DNA of 64,000 nucleotides from Pseudoglutamicibacter albus (GCF_031458175.1 NZ_JAVDXX010000001.1:186001-250000), one strand, 5' to 3'; shown: positions 46,501-54,472, counted from the first letter of the stretch. Made by a program: numbers and translations. The notes: generated by a model from the letters alone, not told the origin.

Positions 46501-48566
46501 CCCGTGTTGGTGAGTTCGGTGTGGGTTTCAGTTTCGGGTTGGTGTGCGATGCGGGCTTGGAATGCGCCTAGTGCTTGGCCGAGTTCGGCGGGGCGGCTGA
46601 GGTCGTCGCCGTGCCAGAACGGTAGCTTGCCGGGTTCTCCGGCGGCTGGGGTGACGAGGACGCGGTCGAATGTGATGTCTTGGATGCGCCACGCGCTGGC
46701 ACCGAGTTGGATGACTTCGCCGATCCTGGTTTCGTAGACCATTTCTTCGTCGAGTTCGCCTACGCGTTTGTTGCCGGTTCCGGCTTGGTCGCCGTCGGCG
46801 AGGAATACGCCGAAGAGTCCGCGGTCCGGGATGGTTCCGCCGCTGGTGACGGCGAGGCGTTGCGCGCCGGGGCGGGCGGTGATGGTGCCTTCGTCGCGGT
46901 CCCAGATGATGCGGGGCCGCAGTTCCGCGAAGTCGGCTGAGGGGTATTTCCCGGCGAGCAGGTCGAGGACTGCGATGTAGGCGGAGTGGGGTAGGGATGC
47001 GTAGGGTGCGCTGCGGCGGAGGGTGTCGTACCAGGTTTCGACGTCGAGGGTGTCTAGGGCCGCGGCGGCGACGGTGTGTTGTGCGAGGACGTCGAGTGGG
47101 TTGGCGGGTATCGCCATGGTTTCGATGAGTCCTTCGCGCATGCGTTGCACCGTGATGGTGGTGGAGACGAGGTCGCTTCGGTGTTTGGGGAAGAAGTGGC
47201 CGTGGGATTCGGCTCCGACGTGGTGGCCGGCTCGGCCTACGCGTTGCAGGCCGGCGGAGACGGCGCCGGGGGATTCGATCTGGATGACGAGGTCGACGTC
47301 GCCCATGTCGATGCCGAGTTCGAGCGAGCTGGTTGCCACGACGCATGTGAGCGTCCCGGTTTTGAGGGATTCTTCGATCGTGGCGCGGCGTTCTTTGGAT
47401 ACGGAGCCGTGGTGGGCCATCACGATGTCCGGCACAGGTGTTTCTGTGCCGGTGCGTTCGTTTTCGTGGCGGGTGTTGAGTTCGTTGAGTGCGGTGGTGA
47501 GTTTTTCTGCGAGCCGCCGTGAGTTGACGAACACGATGGTGGAGCGGTGGGCGCGGATGAGGCTGAGCACGCGTTCTTCGATGTGGGGCCAGATGCTTGC
47601 GCTGGCGACGTCGGTGGGTAGGCCTGTTTGGGGTGCGGGTGCGGTCGCGAGGTCTGAGAGGTCAGGCACGGGGACGGTGACGCGGAGGTCCCAGGTTTTC
47701 TCTGCTGGCGGGGCGACGATCGTGACTGGCTGGTTTCCGCCCAGGAAGCGGGCAACCTCTTGGTGCGGTTCCACTGTGGCTGAAAGCCCGATGCGTTGAG
47801 CGGGTTTGGCCAGGAGGCTATCGAGGCGTTCAAGTGAGACGGCGAGGTGGGCGCCGCGTTTGGTTGAGGCGAGTGCGTGGACTTCGTCGATGATGACGGT
47901 CTCTACGTTGCTGAGGGTCTCCCGCGCTTTGGAGGTCAGCATGAGGTAGAGGGATTCCGGGGTGGTGATGAGGATATCCGGCGGGCTGGAAATGAGTTTG
48001 CGGCGCTGGTTGACGGGGGTGTCGCCAGTGCGGATCCCTACCGTGATCTCCGGGGTGGTGTTGGTGTCCAGAACGGCGTTGTCTGCGGTGATGTCGGTTG
48101 TGGTGCCGTTGTCAGCGGCTTGGGTGAGGTGTTTGGCGGTTTGGGTGATTCCGATGAGGGGCGCGCGGAGGTTGCGTTCAACATCGGTTCCGAGCGCTTT
48201 GAGCGGGGAGATGTAGAGGACCCGGGTGCGTTTCTTTTTGCTCCGGCTCTTCTTGGTTTCTTTCTCTGAGCGCAGTGTCTTGTCGCTCTGTGTCTTGTTG
48301 CTCTGTGTCTTGTTGCTCTGTGGCTTTTCGCCGGTGGCTTGGTGCTGTTTCCCGTGGAGGAGTTGGTCGAGTGACCAGAGGAATGCGGAGAGTGTTTTTC
48401 CGGAGCCGGTGGGCGCGATGACGAGCGTGTGGTTGCCGCGTGAGATTGAGTCCCAGGCGCCGAGTTGGGCGGCCGTGGGGTGTGGGAAGGCGCCGTTGAA
48501 CCAGGTGCTGGTGGGTTCTGAGAACCGGCCCAGGATGGTTTCTGCGTTCGGTGTTTGTGGTGCCAC
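43518..48566 (-). CDS. lhr: Large helicase-related ATPase Lhr
   Basis: A 1682-residue superfamily 2 DNA helicase involved in DNA repair. Walker A is APTGSGKTLSAF (residues 51-62), Walker B VIIDEVHAL, then motif III LSATVEP and motif VI QRVGRAGH. The winged helix, beta-barrel and long C-terminal domain of full-length actinobacterial Lhr follow. Insertions of low complexity occur: a Lys/Gln/Asn-Lys-Thr-rich stretch after motif Ia coded by a 15-bp repeat, and Asp/Gly/Ala-rich linkers near residues 990 and 1310. A GTG start is used. The gene is a long monocistron, and codon use matches its neighbours. Confidence 0.95.
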   Translation of the reverse strand: MAPQTPNAETILGRFSEPTSTWFNGAFPHPTAAQLGAWDSISRGNHTLVIAPTGSGKTLSAFLWSLDQLLHGKQHQATGEKPQSNKTQSNKTQSDKTLRSEKETKKSRSKKKRTRVLYISPLKALGTDVERNLRAPLIGITQTAKHLTQAADNGTTTDITADNAVLDTNTTPEITVGIRTGDTPVNQRRKLISSPPDILITTPESLYLMLTSKARETLSNVETVIIDEVHALASTKRGAHLAVSLERLDSLLAKPAQRIGLSATVEPHQEVARFLGGNQPVTIVAPPAEKTWDLRVTVPVPDLSDLATAPAPQTGLPTDVASASIWPHIEERVLSLIRAHRSTIVFVNSRRLAEKLTTALNELNTRHENERTGTETPVPDIVMAHHGSVSKERRATIEESLKTGTLTCVVATSSLELGIDMGDVDLVIQIESPGAVSAGLQRVGRAGHHVGAESHGHFFPKHRSDLVSTTITVQRMREGLIETMAIPANPLDVLAQHTVAAAALDTLDVETWYDTLRRSAPYASLPHSAYIAVLDLLAGKYPSADFAELRPRIIWDRDEGTITARPGAQRLAVTSGGTIPDRGLFGVFLADGDQAGTGNKRVGELDEEMVYETRIGEVIQLGASAWRIQDITFDRVLVTPAAGEPGKLPFWHGDDLSRPAELGQALGAFQARIAHQPETETHTELTNTGLDEWAATNLIRYIKVQEQATGRVPSDTHLVIERFKDELGDWRLILHSPWGKAVHAPWALAVAARIEERYGLDGSAMAADDGIVVRLPLAEDEPPGAEIFIFEPEELEEIVTERVGGSALFAARFRECAARALLLPRRDPGRRTPLWQQRQRAAQLLAVAAKHPTFPIVMETVREVLQDVYDMPALRVLTQKLASRAVRITEVETREPSPFAQSLLFGYVAQFLYEGDSPLAERRAAALSLDPKLLNEIMGRGELRELLDADIIAAVEAEAQRLTPSRRAWGLEGAADLLRVLGPLNAEELAARLNPPDGQDDDGRTGGAGAHDGGADSDAGAGAAPHASVEDAAAWADELVAQRRALKVRIRGSEMYAAIEDAARLRDALGIPLPMGVPVAFLEPVEAPLEDLVLRYARTHGPFTTEQAAHSLGLANAVVIQTLRRLMQDNRIECGEFTPGRTGGEWCDTEILRRIRARTLAALRSEVEPTPQDAYARFLLDWQDVGTGAGRGTQASHSADALRGLDGVYTVIEQLAGVPLPASAWESYVFPARVTDYAPAMLEELLASGDVVFSGAGALAADDGWIAFHTTDTAALSLPLAMTDAVVANGADSKSPADATNPGDATSTDDAAVHSTLHERVLGVLGSGGAFYVGQIAQALAADGADPGATPVTDSVVGSVLWDLLWSGRVTNDSFLPVRSLLTQGKATHQSRSRARTRTTRVGRAGLRGLRSASASKPAVLSPAERLNAGRWAALPAPETDPTLLAAARAEMLLARYGVVTKGGASVEGASFGALYKVFQRREETGTVRRGYFVEKLGAAQFALSGTVDRLREFVRDGDAPSAALSDTSATFATGTPAYSAVTLAATDPANPFGGVLPWPDPPAKARPGRKAGALVVMVDGHAALYVERGGRTVISWIDELAHHLTTASGAVPASASAADVQSALTSIVAVSLVEALRRARSQVITLQKVNGEDILGTNLAAALLGAGFSSLPSGVRFRPDF
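48271..48330 (-). repeat. 15-bp tandem repeat in lhr
   Basis: Four 15-base units, two of them identical (CTCTGTGTCTTGTTG), encode NKTQS-type pentapeptides in an exposed insertion between helicase motifs. Period and frame are preserved, so copy number could vary without frameshift. Confidence 0.75.
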
Positions 48567-48594
48567 TCGTTACGAGTTTATCCCCCGCTGGTAG

Positions 48595-48966
48595 CTAGTA
48601 CTTGATGCCTATAAGGTAGCTCCAGAATGCGATCGAGACCATGAACGCGATCACCGCTCCTGCGAAGATGCCCCAGCCGAGGTGCTTTCGAGGAGTAAAC
48701 AAAGCGGTTTGCAGGCCGATGATCCCGAGAATGAACGGGGCCATGGGGACTAGGAGAAGAGTCTCGCCGGGGTCAATGAACCATGGAAGATGCATGCCGA
48801 GGACGGTTGGGACGAAACCGATCAAGAAGCCTGCAACACCGATGTAGACGTTGCGGCGTTTTTTGCGATTTTCATCGACCAGCTCCGCTACATGTGACGA
48901 AATGGTTTGTTCGTGCACCTGGGACGGGGTGGTATGTGGCTCGGGCGGGGTACTCTTCTCGTTCAT
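48595..48966 (-). CDS. Small membrane protein, array member 4 of 4
   Basis: A 123-residue protein with a Pro/Thr/His-rich hydrophilic head (MNEKSTPPEPHTTPSQVHEQ), three or four hydrophobic segments and the array motif TPRKHLGWGIFAG before the last span. The ATG at 48966 follows AAGG. Head and motif are close to those of the neighbour at 49020-49391, so the two are recent duplicates. Function is unknown. Confidence 0.7.
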   Translation of the reverse strand: MNEKSTPPEPHTTPSQVHEQTISSHVAELVDENRKKRRNVYIGVAGFLIGFVPTVLGMHLPWFIDPGETLLLVPMAPFILGIIGLQTALFTPRKHLGWGIFAGAVIAFMVSIAFWSYLIGIKY

Positions 48967-49019
48967 TTTTAACCTTCGCGGGAAGAAGCCCAGCAAATGT
49001 AAGTGTTGGCGGGGCTGTG

Positions 49020-49391
49020 TTAGTTAGGCCAGTTCAAATAGTCGGCGAGCAGGTAAGCCCCGTATATGAACATTACAACGAAGGGTATGGCGAATCCGGC
49101 GAATAGACCCAAACCGAAGTGTTTGTGAGGCGTCAGCAGAGCAATCAGTATGCCTATCACTGGGATTCCAAATGAAACTAGAGGAAGCAGAAATACGTAG
49201 TGGCCTATGGCTAGCTGCGACAGAAGATAGTACAGGAGGAAGAGTGCGAAACCGGTAGCCAACCCGAGGAAAGTACGGCGGAAAGCCAGGCGGCGATGTT
49301 TGGTCTGCTTTGGTGTGCGTGGAGATGGGGTTTCTTGGTGGGCCGGAGCTGGTGTGGTGTGTAGTTCGGGAGGTGGATTGTTCTCGTTCAT
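49020..49391 (-). CDS. Small membrane protein, array member 3 of 4
   Basis: A 123-residue paralogue with head MNENNPPPELHTTPAPAHQE, a basic segment, three or four hydrophobic segments and TPHKHFGLGLFAG. It starts at an ATG behind AAAGG, in a leader (CTTTCCACAAAGGTT) closely resembling that of the next paralogue, which shows that the duplication included the ribosome-binding region. Confidence 0.7.
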   Translation of the reverse strand: MNENNPPPELHTTPAPAHQETPSPRTPKQTKHRRLAFRRTFLGLATGFALFLLYYLLSQLAIGHYVFLLPLVSFGIPVIGILIALLTPHKHFGLGLFAGFAIPFVVMFIYGAYLLADYLNWPN

Positions 49392-49465
49392 GTTTCAACC
49401 TTTGTGGAAAGAGATCTAGCAGGTATAGCGGTGGTTTAGATGCAACAGTGGCTGTGCTAGCTAAT

Positions 49466-49774
49466 TCAGTTTTTACTGTTGCCGAGGAAGTAGAGCAGGA
49501 GCACGATGACAACGATGAAGCCTGCAACAGTTCCTATGAAGATGCCCCAGCCGAGGCGTTTACGAGAGCTCAGCGTGGCTATCGTTATGCCGATGATTGC
49601 GTAGACGAGCGGGGACAAGAGCAAGAGGGGAAGAATATCCCCGTTAGCGAAGAATGGCGGCACATACATACTGAGGCCGGTTGCCACGAAACCGATAGCA
49701 AAACCGATGTAGGCGCCGCGACGGTCTGTATGTCGTTTCTCGGTCTGCTTGGGTGTGTGGATGTTTTCGTGCAC
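49466..49774 (-). CDS. Small membrane protein, array member 2 of 4
   Basis: A 102-residue paralogue with a shorter head (MHENIHTPKQTEKRHTDRR) and the motif SSRKRLGWGIFIG. Hydrophobic segments are arranged as in its neighbours. GTG start behind AAGGGGT. After the stop, TAG codons lie close by in other frames. No enzymatic residues are apparent. Confidence 0.65.
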   Translation of the reverse strand: MHENIHTPKQTEKRHTDRRGAYIGFAIGFVATGLSMYVPPFFANGDILPLLLLSPLVYAIIGITIATLSSRKRLGWGIFIGTVAGFIVVIVLLLYFLGNSKN

Positions 49775-49859
49775 GGATCACCCCTTGTGGGAAACCCTAC
49801 TGAGTGCAGGGAGACTGTGAGTTTCTGGTGAGTGAGTTTTATATGTGGACATTCTGAGC

Positions 49860-50255
49860 CTATGAAAAGGCCATAAGGGCGCACGGACCAAAGAAGATGA
49901 TGATGCTGGCCAAAGGCCCAGCAATGAGCCCCCATCCGAATGATTTGTGTTTTTCGTTTTTCAGGATTAGGGAGATGCCGATGAGGATGAACCCTATCGG
50001 TGGAATCAATGGGCCCACGAATGGGTTCATAAAGAAGAAGAAAGGAGACACTAGCACCGAGAAGAAAACACCAACAACAGCGCCGGCGAACATGAGCCCG
50101 CATCCGCCCACATCGTTGCCCCGCTCATCATCCCGAGGGGGACCGTAACCGTCGCTAGTGCCAGGCATGCCATACTGCTGGTTGTTGCTCTCGTTGTGGT
50201 GTTCGCCGCTGTCTTCGCTGTCTCCGTAGCCGTTGGTGTTGTTGTTCGTGCTCAT
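49860..50255 (-). CDS. Small membrane protein, array member 1 of 4 (divergent)
   Basis: A 131-residue protein with an Asn/Gly/Asp-rich head of about 45 residues, then hydrophobic segments (GLMFAGAVVGVFFSVLVSPF) and a related motif NEKHKSFGWGLIAG. Its ATG overlaps the stop of the Lgt-like gene (ATGA), so it is translationally coupled to it and links the array to the upstream lipid-type genes. Confidence 0.65.
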   Translation of the reverse strand: MSTNNNTNGYGDSEDSGEHHNESNNQQYGMPGTSDGYGPPRDDERGNDVGGCGLMFAGAVVGVFFSVLVSPFFFFMNPFVGPLIPPIGFILIGISLILKNEKHKSFGWGLIAGPLASIIIFFGPCALMAFS

Positions 50256-51208
50256 GCCGGCACCTCATTTTCTTCAGGCGCGCGGTTTCCTGCGTGGACA
50301 GGTGCTGCCACACGGGTAGTTTCTCCCTCAAGCGCAGGTTGCGTCACGTGGCCATGAGCGTGTTCTGCCGCGGCATCGTGAACAGCCGCCAGACGCGGAG
50401 CAGCCGCAGTATCACGGCTGGTTTCGGTGCCCCAGAGTTTGCCGCGTTTTATGAGGTAGATAATGCGGATCGCGAAGATCGGGATCGTCACGAGCAGGAA
50501 CATTTGCGGCCGGGTGAGGCCCATCCAGGCGATCTCGTTGCCGCGCACAAACTCGACGAAGAACCGGAATACCGCGTACGTCCCGATATACAGGGTGAGG
50601 GTTTCACCCGGTGCGATCGGTTTGAACCGTAGCCAGAACCACAGAACACAGAATGCGATCAGATGGAACGCGGATTCGTAAGCGAAGCTCGGATGCAAAC
50701 CCACACCCGCCGGGGTGTGCAGGTGAGCCCCTTGCTGTTCGTTGAGCACAACACCCCAGTCGCTCCCCGTGGGGGTTCCCGGCCGCTCCGTCAAATAGCA
50801 GGCCCAACGCCCAAAAGCCATCGCAAGCGCCACAGCCGGTGCGAACAAGTCACCGCTGCGGGCTTTATAACCGATGATCTTCTTCGCAACATGGACGCCA
50901 AGCCACGCACCCACCAGCGCAGACAGGAAGGATGCATTGCCATAAGCTAGCTGCTCTGCGAGGCCCAGATTCTCGCGCGGGTCCAGGTGTTGCGCCCATG
51001 TGCCAAGACGAGCGAACACGGCGGCACCAGCCAGTGCGCCCACTACAAGCACGCCTGTGCGTTCGTTGAGGCGTTCGCGTCTGCGCGCCTCAATCCAGAA
51101 CACCACGGAACCGAGCAATAATGCGATAGCAACGAACACCGAGTGGGTATCCAACGGGACCCCAGGGATGAGTTCGAACCCGATCAAATCAGATAAATGT
51201 GGATACAT
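50252..51208 (-). CDS. Lgt-family (prolipoprotein diacylglyceryl transferase-like) paralogue with altered active site
   Basis: An approximately 318-residue membrane protein of the Lgt fold with about seven spans. Conserved parts are HPSFAYES (canonical HPTQLYE region) and RFFVEFVRGNE (canonical FVEFFR with the essential Arg). However, the canonical HGG segment reads SFLSALVG, losing the essential His, and the GRxGN segment reads GRWACYLTER, losing the Asn. A His/Ala/Glu-rich cytoplasmic tail of about 60 residues follows. Ordinary lipoprotein lipidation is therefore doubtful. ATG at 51208 lies two bases after the preceding stop; a GTG 36 bases upstream would overlap. Confidence 0.8.
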   Translation of the reverse strand: MYPHLSDLIGFELIPGVPLDTHSVFVAIALLLGSVVFWIEARRRERLNERTGVLVVGALAGAAVFARLGTWAQHLDPRENLGLAEQLAYGNASFLSALVGAWLGVHVAKKIIGYKARSGDLFAPAVALAMAFGRWACYLTERPGTPTGSDWGVVLNEQQGAHLHTPAGVGLHPSFAYESAFHLIAFCVLWFWLRFKPIAPGETLTLYIGTYAVFRFFVEFVRGNEIAWMGLTRPQMFLLVTIPIFAIRIIYLIKRGKLWGTETSRDTAAAPRLAAVHDAAAEHAHGHVTQPALEGETTRVAAPVHAGNRAPEENEVPA

Positions 51209-51210
51209 GG

Positions 51211-51564
51211 TCAGCTCACTATCTTGATCCATGCCATGACCCACAGCGGTGTGAGCGCTGCTGCGAGCACGGCAAGTGTGGTGAGGTAGGCGATCACACG
51301 TTTAGTGTCGCCTAGTTTGCATTTGGATTTCATGAGGCCTTCGCGACGTGCCTTCGCGTAGCCGCGAATCCCAAGAATCGAGAAGAACAAAAGCGAAAGC
51401 GGGCCGAAAATACACGTCAGTAAAGCGATGGTGGCGAAGATGCACAACCGCAACGGGTCGAAAGGCTGAGCCGGTTCCGGCAACCCGTCCGTGACACGTT
51501 GGTTCAACGCCGGGGTGTTCGGCGTCATGAACGAATGCTCCGCCTCGTGTGCCCTATTAGTCAT
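51211..51564 (-). CDS. Small membrane protein between radical SAM and Lgt-like genes
   Basis: A 117-residue protein with a hydrophilic head of about 35 residues, a hydrophobic hairpin (CIFATIALLTCIFGPLSLLFF), a basic loop (GYAKARREGLMKSKCKLGD) and a C-terminal hydrophobic segment. It resembles DUF4190-like small membrane proteins in layout only. It starts nine bases after the radical SAM stop and ends two bases before the Lgt-like start, so all three should be one operon. Confidence 0.7.
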   Translation of the reverse strand: MTNRAHEAEHSFMTPNTPALNQRVTDGLPEPAQPFDPLRLCIFATIALLTCIFGPLSLLFFSILGIRGYAKARREGLMKSKCKLGDTKRVIAYLTTLAVLAAALTPLWVMAWIKIVS

Positions 51565-51573
51565 GATGCACCC

Positions 51574-53241
51574 TCATCGTGTCACTCCGTCAGGAACTTT
51601 CACTGACACAGGGAGACGGTGCCGGCCAGCGGAGTCATGAGCCGGCGTGCTTGCGGTGTCTGCTTTGCCAGTGGCGGTGGAGATGCGGCGTTCACCTAGC
51701 GGAGCCCACGCCTGCACAGCGCAGAATGGCGCGCACTGGTGGATCGCGTTGCCATCCTCGTCGGCGCCTTCACGCACTGTCGCGACGTGTACACAGCATT
51801 GGGTGAGGCGTTCTTCGATCATCGTGTTGATGTCCATGAACGGTTTGATCGTGATGCGTTTGACGCGTTCACCCATGAACTGGCGTAGCCGGTGTTGTTG
51901 CCCCGGCAGGGAAGAAGCCGCGAGCTTGGCGAGCGTTCCGATCCCCAGATCACACCCCACACAGATGTCGCGCCACAGCGAACCGATCGACGGGTGAGAC
52001 AGCGAGGACTGCTCAGAGAACAGATCCAGAAGTGATTGCTTGACCTGTTTCTTGAGTGTCTTATTGACCCCGGAATCCGCGATGCGGTTGGCGATCATGT
52101 CAGGGTTCAGGTCAAGGAACTCTTTCAGTTTCTCAGGGCCCACGAGGCTCGTGAGTGAAGACCATTCGCCCGAATCGTCTTTGAGTAGGTATCCCAGTGA
52201 GCAACAGTGCGGATGGGAACACGGTAGCGCGGTCATGTCCCGCCACGTGACGAGGCCATCAGTCTGTTCCTCAAGACGGGCAAGAACCCCTGTATGCGTT
52301 AAACGGTTGTTCGGGTCGATGCCCGCGGAACGTCCAGACCCGAAGACCGGCTGGATCGTCACGCCACCCACGAACGGGGTGTCGAGCGCACGGCGGATCA
52401 CGGTGCCGATCTCGTGGTCGTTGACTCCTAAAGCCGCCGTCATGGTCAGCGTTGTGAAGATCCCGGCCTCAGACAACCGGTCCAGGGCCTCGAACTTGAT
52501 CTTCCGGATGTCCCCGCCGCGGTGGTAACGCACGGAGCATTCCTCTTCGCCGTCGTACTGCAAATACACTTCGAGGCGCTCGCGGTGCTTGGCTAGGAAA
52601 TCAACGAATTCCTGGTCTTGGGCTATACGCAGTCCGTTGGAGTTGAGCAGGATCCGGACTACCGGGCGTGCAGCAAGTTCCTCGATGAGCTGCTCAAGCC
52701 ACGGATACAGCGTCGGTTCGCCGCCCGAGAGCATGAGCACGTCGATACGGTTCTCTTCGCGGGACAAACGCGTATCGACCGAGGCGAGGACTTCCGCGAG
52801 CGGAGCAACAGAGGACTCAGCAGGGGAAGAGGACGCGAAGCACGTGGGGCACTTGAGGTTGCAGTGGTCTGTGATGTCTTCCAACAAGATGCAGGTGTGC
52901 TGGGTCTGCATCGTGGGAAGACCATATTCGTAGGCTTCCGGAACCGGTAGGAAGTTGTTCTCAAGGTCCGGGGTATGCACTTTGGTGGGAGCCGTCCACT
53001 GCTCAAGATAGGTGAGGATCTCACCGGATTCGTCATACAGCGTCCGCTGCAGACCGTGTTTGCGGCAACCGCGTTCCAGCCACACTTGCCCGTCAGGGTA
53101 TTCGGCAAGCCAACCGGTGAGCCGCTCAACCTGAGCTAGTGGTTTATGAGGGTCTTGCTCATGGCATACGGGACAAAACGCATTCACATAACGGTGAATG
53201 CGGTACGAACGAAGCGGCATCCCAGGTGCATCGACAGGCAT
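51574..53241 (-). CDS. Radical SAM protein resembling tetraether-lipid synthase (Tes/COG1964 type)
   Basis: A 555-residue radical SAM enzyme. The N-terminal part has CPVC (Cys23, Cys26) and Cys59, a small metal site. The radical SAM motif is HCNLKCPTCFA with Cys127, Cys131 and Cys134, then LSGGEPTLYPW near residue 170. Further cysteine clusters follow: LPCSHPHCCSLGYL, CVGCD and a C-terminal QCCVHVAT...CAPFCAVQ preceded by KPFMDINTM. This order matches archaeal Tes, which couples lipid tails through sp3 C-C bonds using extra iron clusters. It precedes a membrane protein and an Lgt paralogue, so its substrate may be an acyl or prenyl lipid. The start (ATG 53241 or ATG 53220) is uncertain. Confidence 0.85.
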   Translation of the reverse strand: MPVDAPGMPLRSYRIHRYVNAFCPVCHEQDPHKPLAQVERLTGWLAEYPDGQVWLERGCRKHGLQRTLYDESGEILTYLEQWTAPTKVHTPDLENNFLPVPEAYEYGLPTMQTQHTCILLEDITDHCNLKCPTCFASSSPAESSVAPLAEVLASVDTRLSREENRIDVLMLSGGEPTLYPWLEQLIEELAARPVVRILLNSNGLRIAQDQEFVDFLAKHRERLEVYLQYDGEEECSVRYHRGGDIRKIKFEALDRLSEAGIFTTLTMTAALGVNDHEIGTVIRRALDTPFVGGVTIQPVFGSGRSAGIDPNNRLTHTGVLARLEEQTDGLVTWRDMTALPCSHPHCCSLGYLLKDDSGEWSSLTSLVGPEKLKEFLDLNPDMIANRIADSGVNKTLKKQVKQSLLDLFSEQSSLSHPSIGSLWRDICVGCDLGIGTLAKLAASSLPGQQHRLRQFMGERVKRITIKPFMDINTMIEERLTQCCVHVATVREGADEDGNAIHQCAPFCAVQAWAPLGERRISTATGKADTASTPAHDSAGRHRLPVSVKVPDGVTR

Positions 53242-53349
53242 GATATGAGCCTAAGACAAGAACGTGCCGTAGGCCACATTCCTATCAAAATTGTGGATAT
53301 ATAACGGAGCGTTCGCGGCTGTGGACAACGGAAAACCCGCACGGCGTCC

Positions 53350-53808
53350 TCACACGTGGTGGTATCCGCTACCGGCCATGATCTCTTGTGATCGGTACAC
53401 CTGCTCAACGAGCATCAACCGCACAAGCTGGTGCGGGAACACCAAGTTGGAGAGCGACCATACGAGGTCCGCCCGTTGGTGCACGCTCTGATCAACACCG
53501 AACGCGCCACCAATTACCACAACCACTCTCTTACCTTGGTCGATCGGGCCACGCAACGCCTTCGCTAACTGAGGTGAGTTCAGCATCTTCCCGCGCTCAT
53601 CCAACAGCACAACGTAGTCGCCGTGGCCGATCTTCTTCAGCAGGCGAGCTGACTCTTCAGCCCGTGCAACATCGTCGGCTTTGGAACTGTGCTGTAGTAG
53701 GTCCCACTGCACATCCCACGGCTTGCGCAGCCGGCGTTCGTAACGGGCGATGCCTTCTTCAACCCACGACTCATGTTTGCGGCCCACGGCCAGAACCCTA
53801 ATACTCAC
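53350..53808 (-). CDS. rlmH: 23S rRNA (pseudouridine1915-N3)-methyltransferase
   Basis: Methylates pseudouridine 1915 in helix 69 of 23S rRNA. The 152-residue SPOUT protein has the standard length. Hallmarks are VVLLDERGKML, VVVIGGAFGVD and the C-terminal HQLVRLMLVEQVYRSQEIM-GSGYH that forms the knotted SAM site. It lies 108 bases upstream of the radical SAM gene on the same strand, and I take it as a separate transcription unit. Confidence 0.95.
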   Translation of the reverse strand: MSIRVLAVGRKHESWVEEGIARYERRLRKPWDVQWDLLQHSSKADDVARAEESARLLKKIGHGDYVVLLDERGKMLNSPQLAKALRGPIDQGKRVVVVIGGAFGVDQSVHQRADLVWSLSNLVFPHQLVRLMLVEQVYRSQEIMAGSGYHHV

Positions 53809-53845
53809 ACAACCATCCTGGCATGCGTGTGGAAGACTTAACCCT

Positions 53846-54472
53846 ATGAGTCATTCTCACGAGCCTGAACCTGGAACCCATCCACGTCTTCGCCGTTTGC
53901 GGGCAGGGGATGCGGATGCGGTGCTTGCAGCGTTCGCCTCGTGCCCAGAGATGACCCGCCAAGGCAACGTCACCGATGCCGCTTCAGCGGCCCGCTATGT
54001 AGCCGCGCTCATCAACGAGGACTCCAGCGCTGACCCCGAAACCACGGATGAACCCGCAACCGAAACCACCGGCGACACCACGGACGCTTGCGATGACAAG
54101 GACGCGTTCGCGGTCGTGGATGACAATGACCGCCTGTGGGGGCTTGTTGGTATAAACCGCGATGCGGCCAACAAGGTTGGCTGGTTCTGGTACTGGATGC
54201 ACGCTGCAACACGGAAGCGTGGTTGGACCTCGCAAGCGGCCGCAACAGTTGCGAACTGGGCTCTAGATCACGGAGGATATGAAAGGCTCGAGTTAGGTTA
54301 CAGAGCCAACAACCCGGGCTCTCAACGGGTTGCCGCCCTGGCCGGATTCATCCCGGAAGGGGTCGAAAGGAAGAAGTTCCTTGTCAAAGGGGAACGTATC
54401 GACGTTCACTTAAGCGGCCGGTTGGTGACAGACCCGGCACCAGAAACCACGGAACTTGACATCACCTGGTGA
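53846..54472 (+). CDS. GNAT-family N-acetyltransferase
   Basis: A protein of about 208 residues of the RimJ/RimL-like acetyltransferase group. It contains VGINRDAANKVGWFWYWMH, then TSQAAATVANWALDHGGYERLELGYRANNPGSQRVA where the Asn-Pro-Gly-Ser segment binds acetyl-CoA, and GFIPEGVERKKFLVKGER. An acidic Thr/Glu-rich loop interrupts the N-terminal third. The ATG at 53846 is chosen. Its stop overlaps the next gene start (GTGA). The acceptor is unknown. Confidence 0.82.
   Translation: MSHSHEPEPGTHPRLRRLRAGDADAVLAAFASCPEMTRQGNVTDAASAARYVAALINEDSSADPETTDEPATETTGDTTDACDDKDAFAVVDDNDRLWGLVGINRDAANKVGWFWYWMHAATRKRGWTSQAAATVANWALDHGGYERLELGYRANNPGSQRVAALAGFIPEGVERKKFLVKGERIDVHLSGRLVTDPAPETTELDITW

Noticed and set aside
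48271-48330. Short regular repeats considered as a CRISPR array
   Set aside because: Units are 15 bp, contiguous without spacers, and in frame within lhr.
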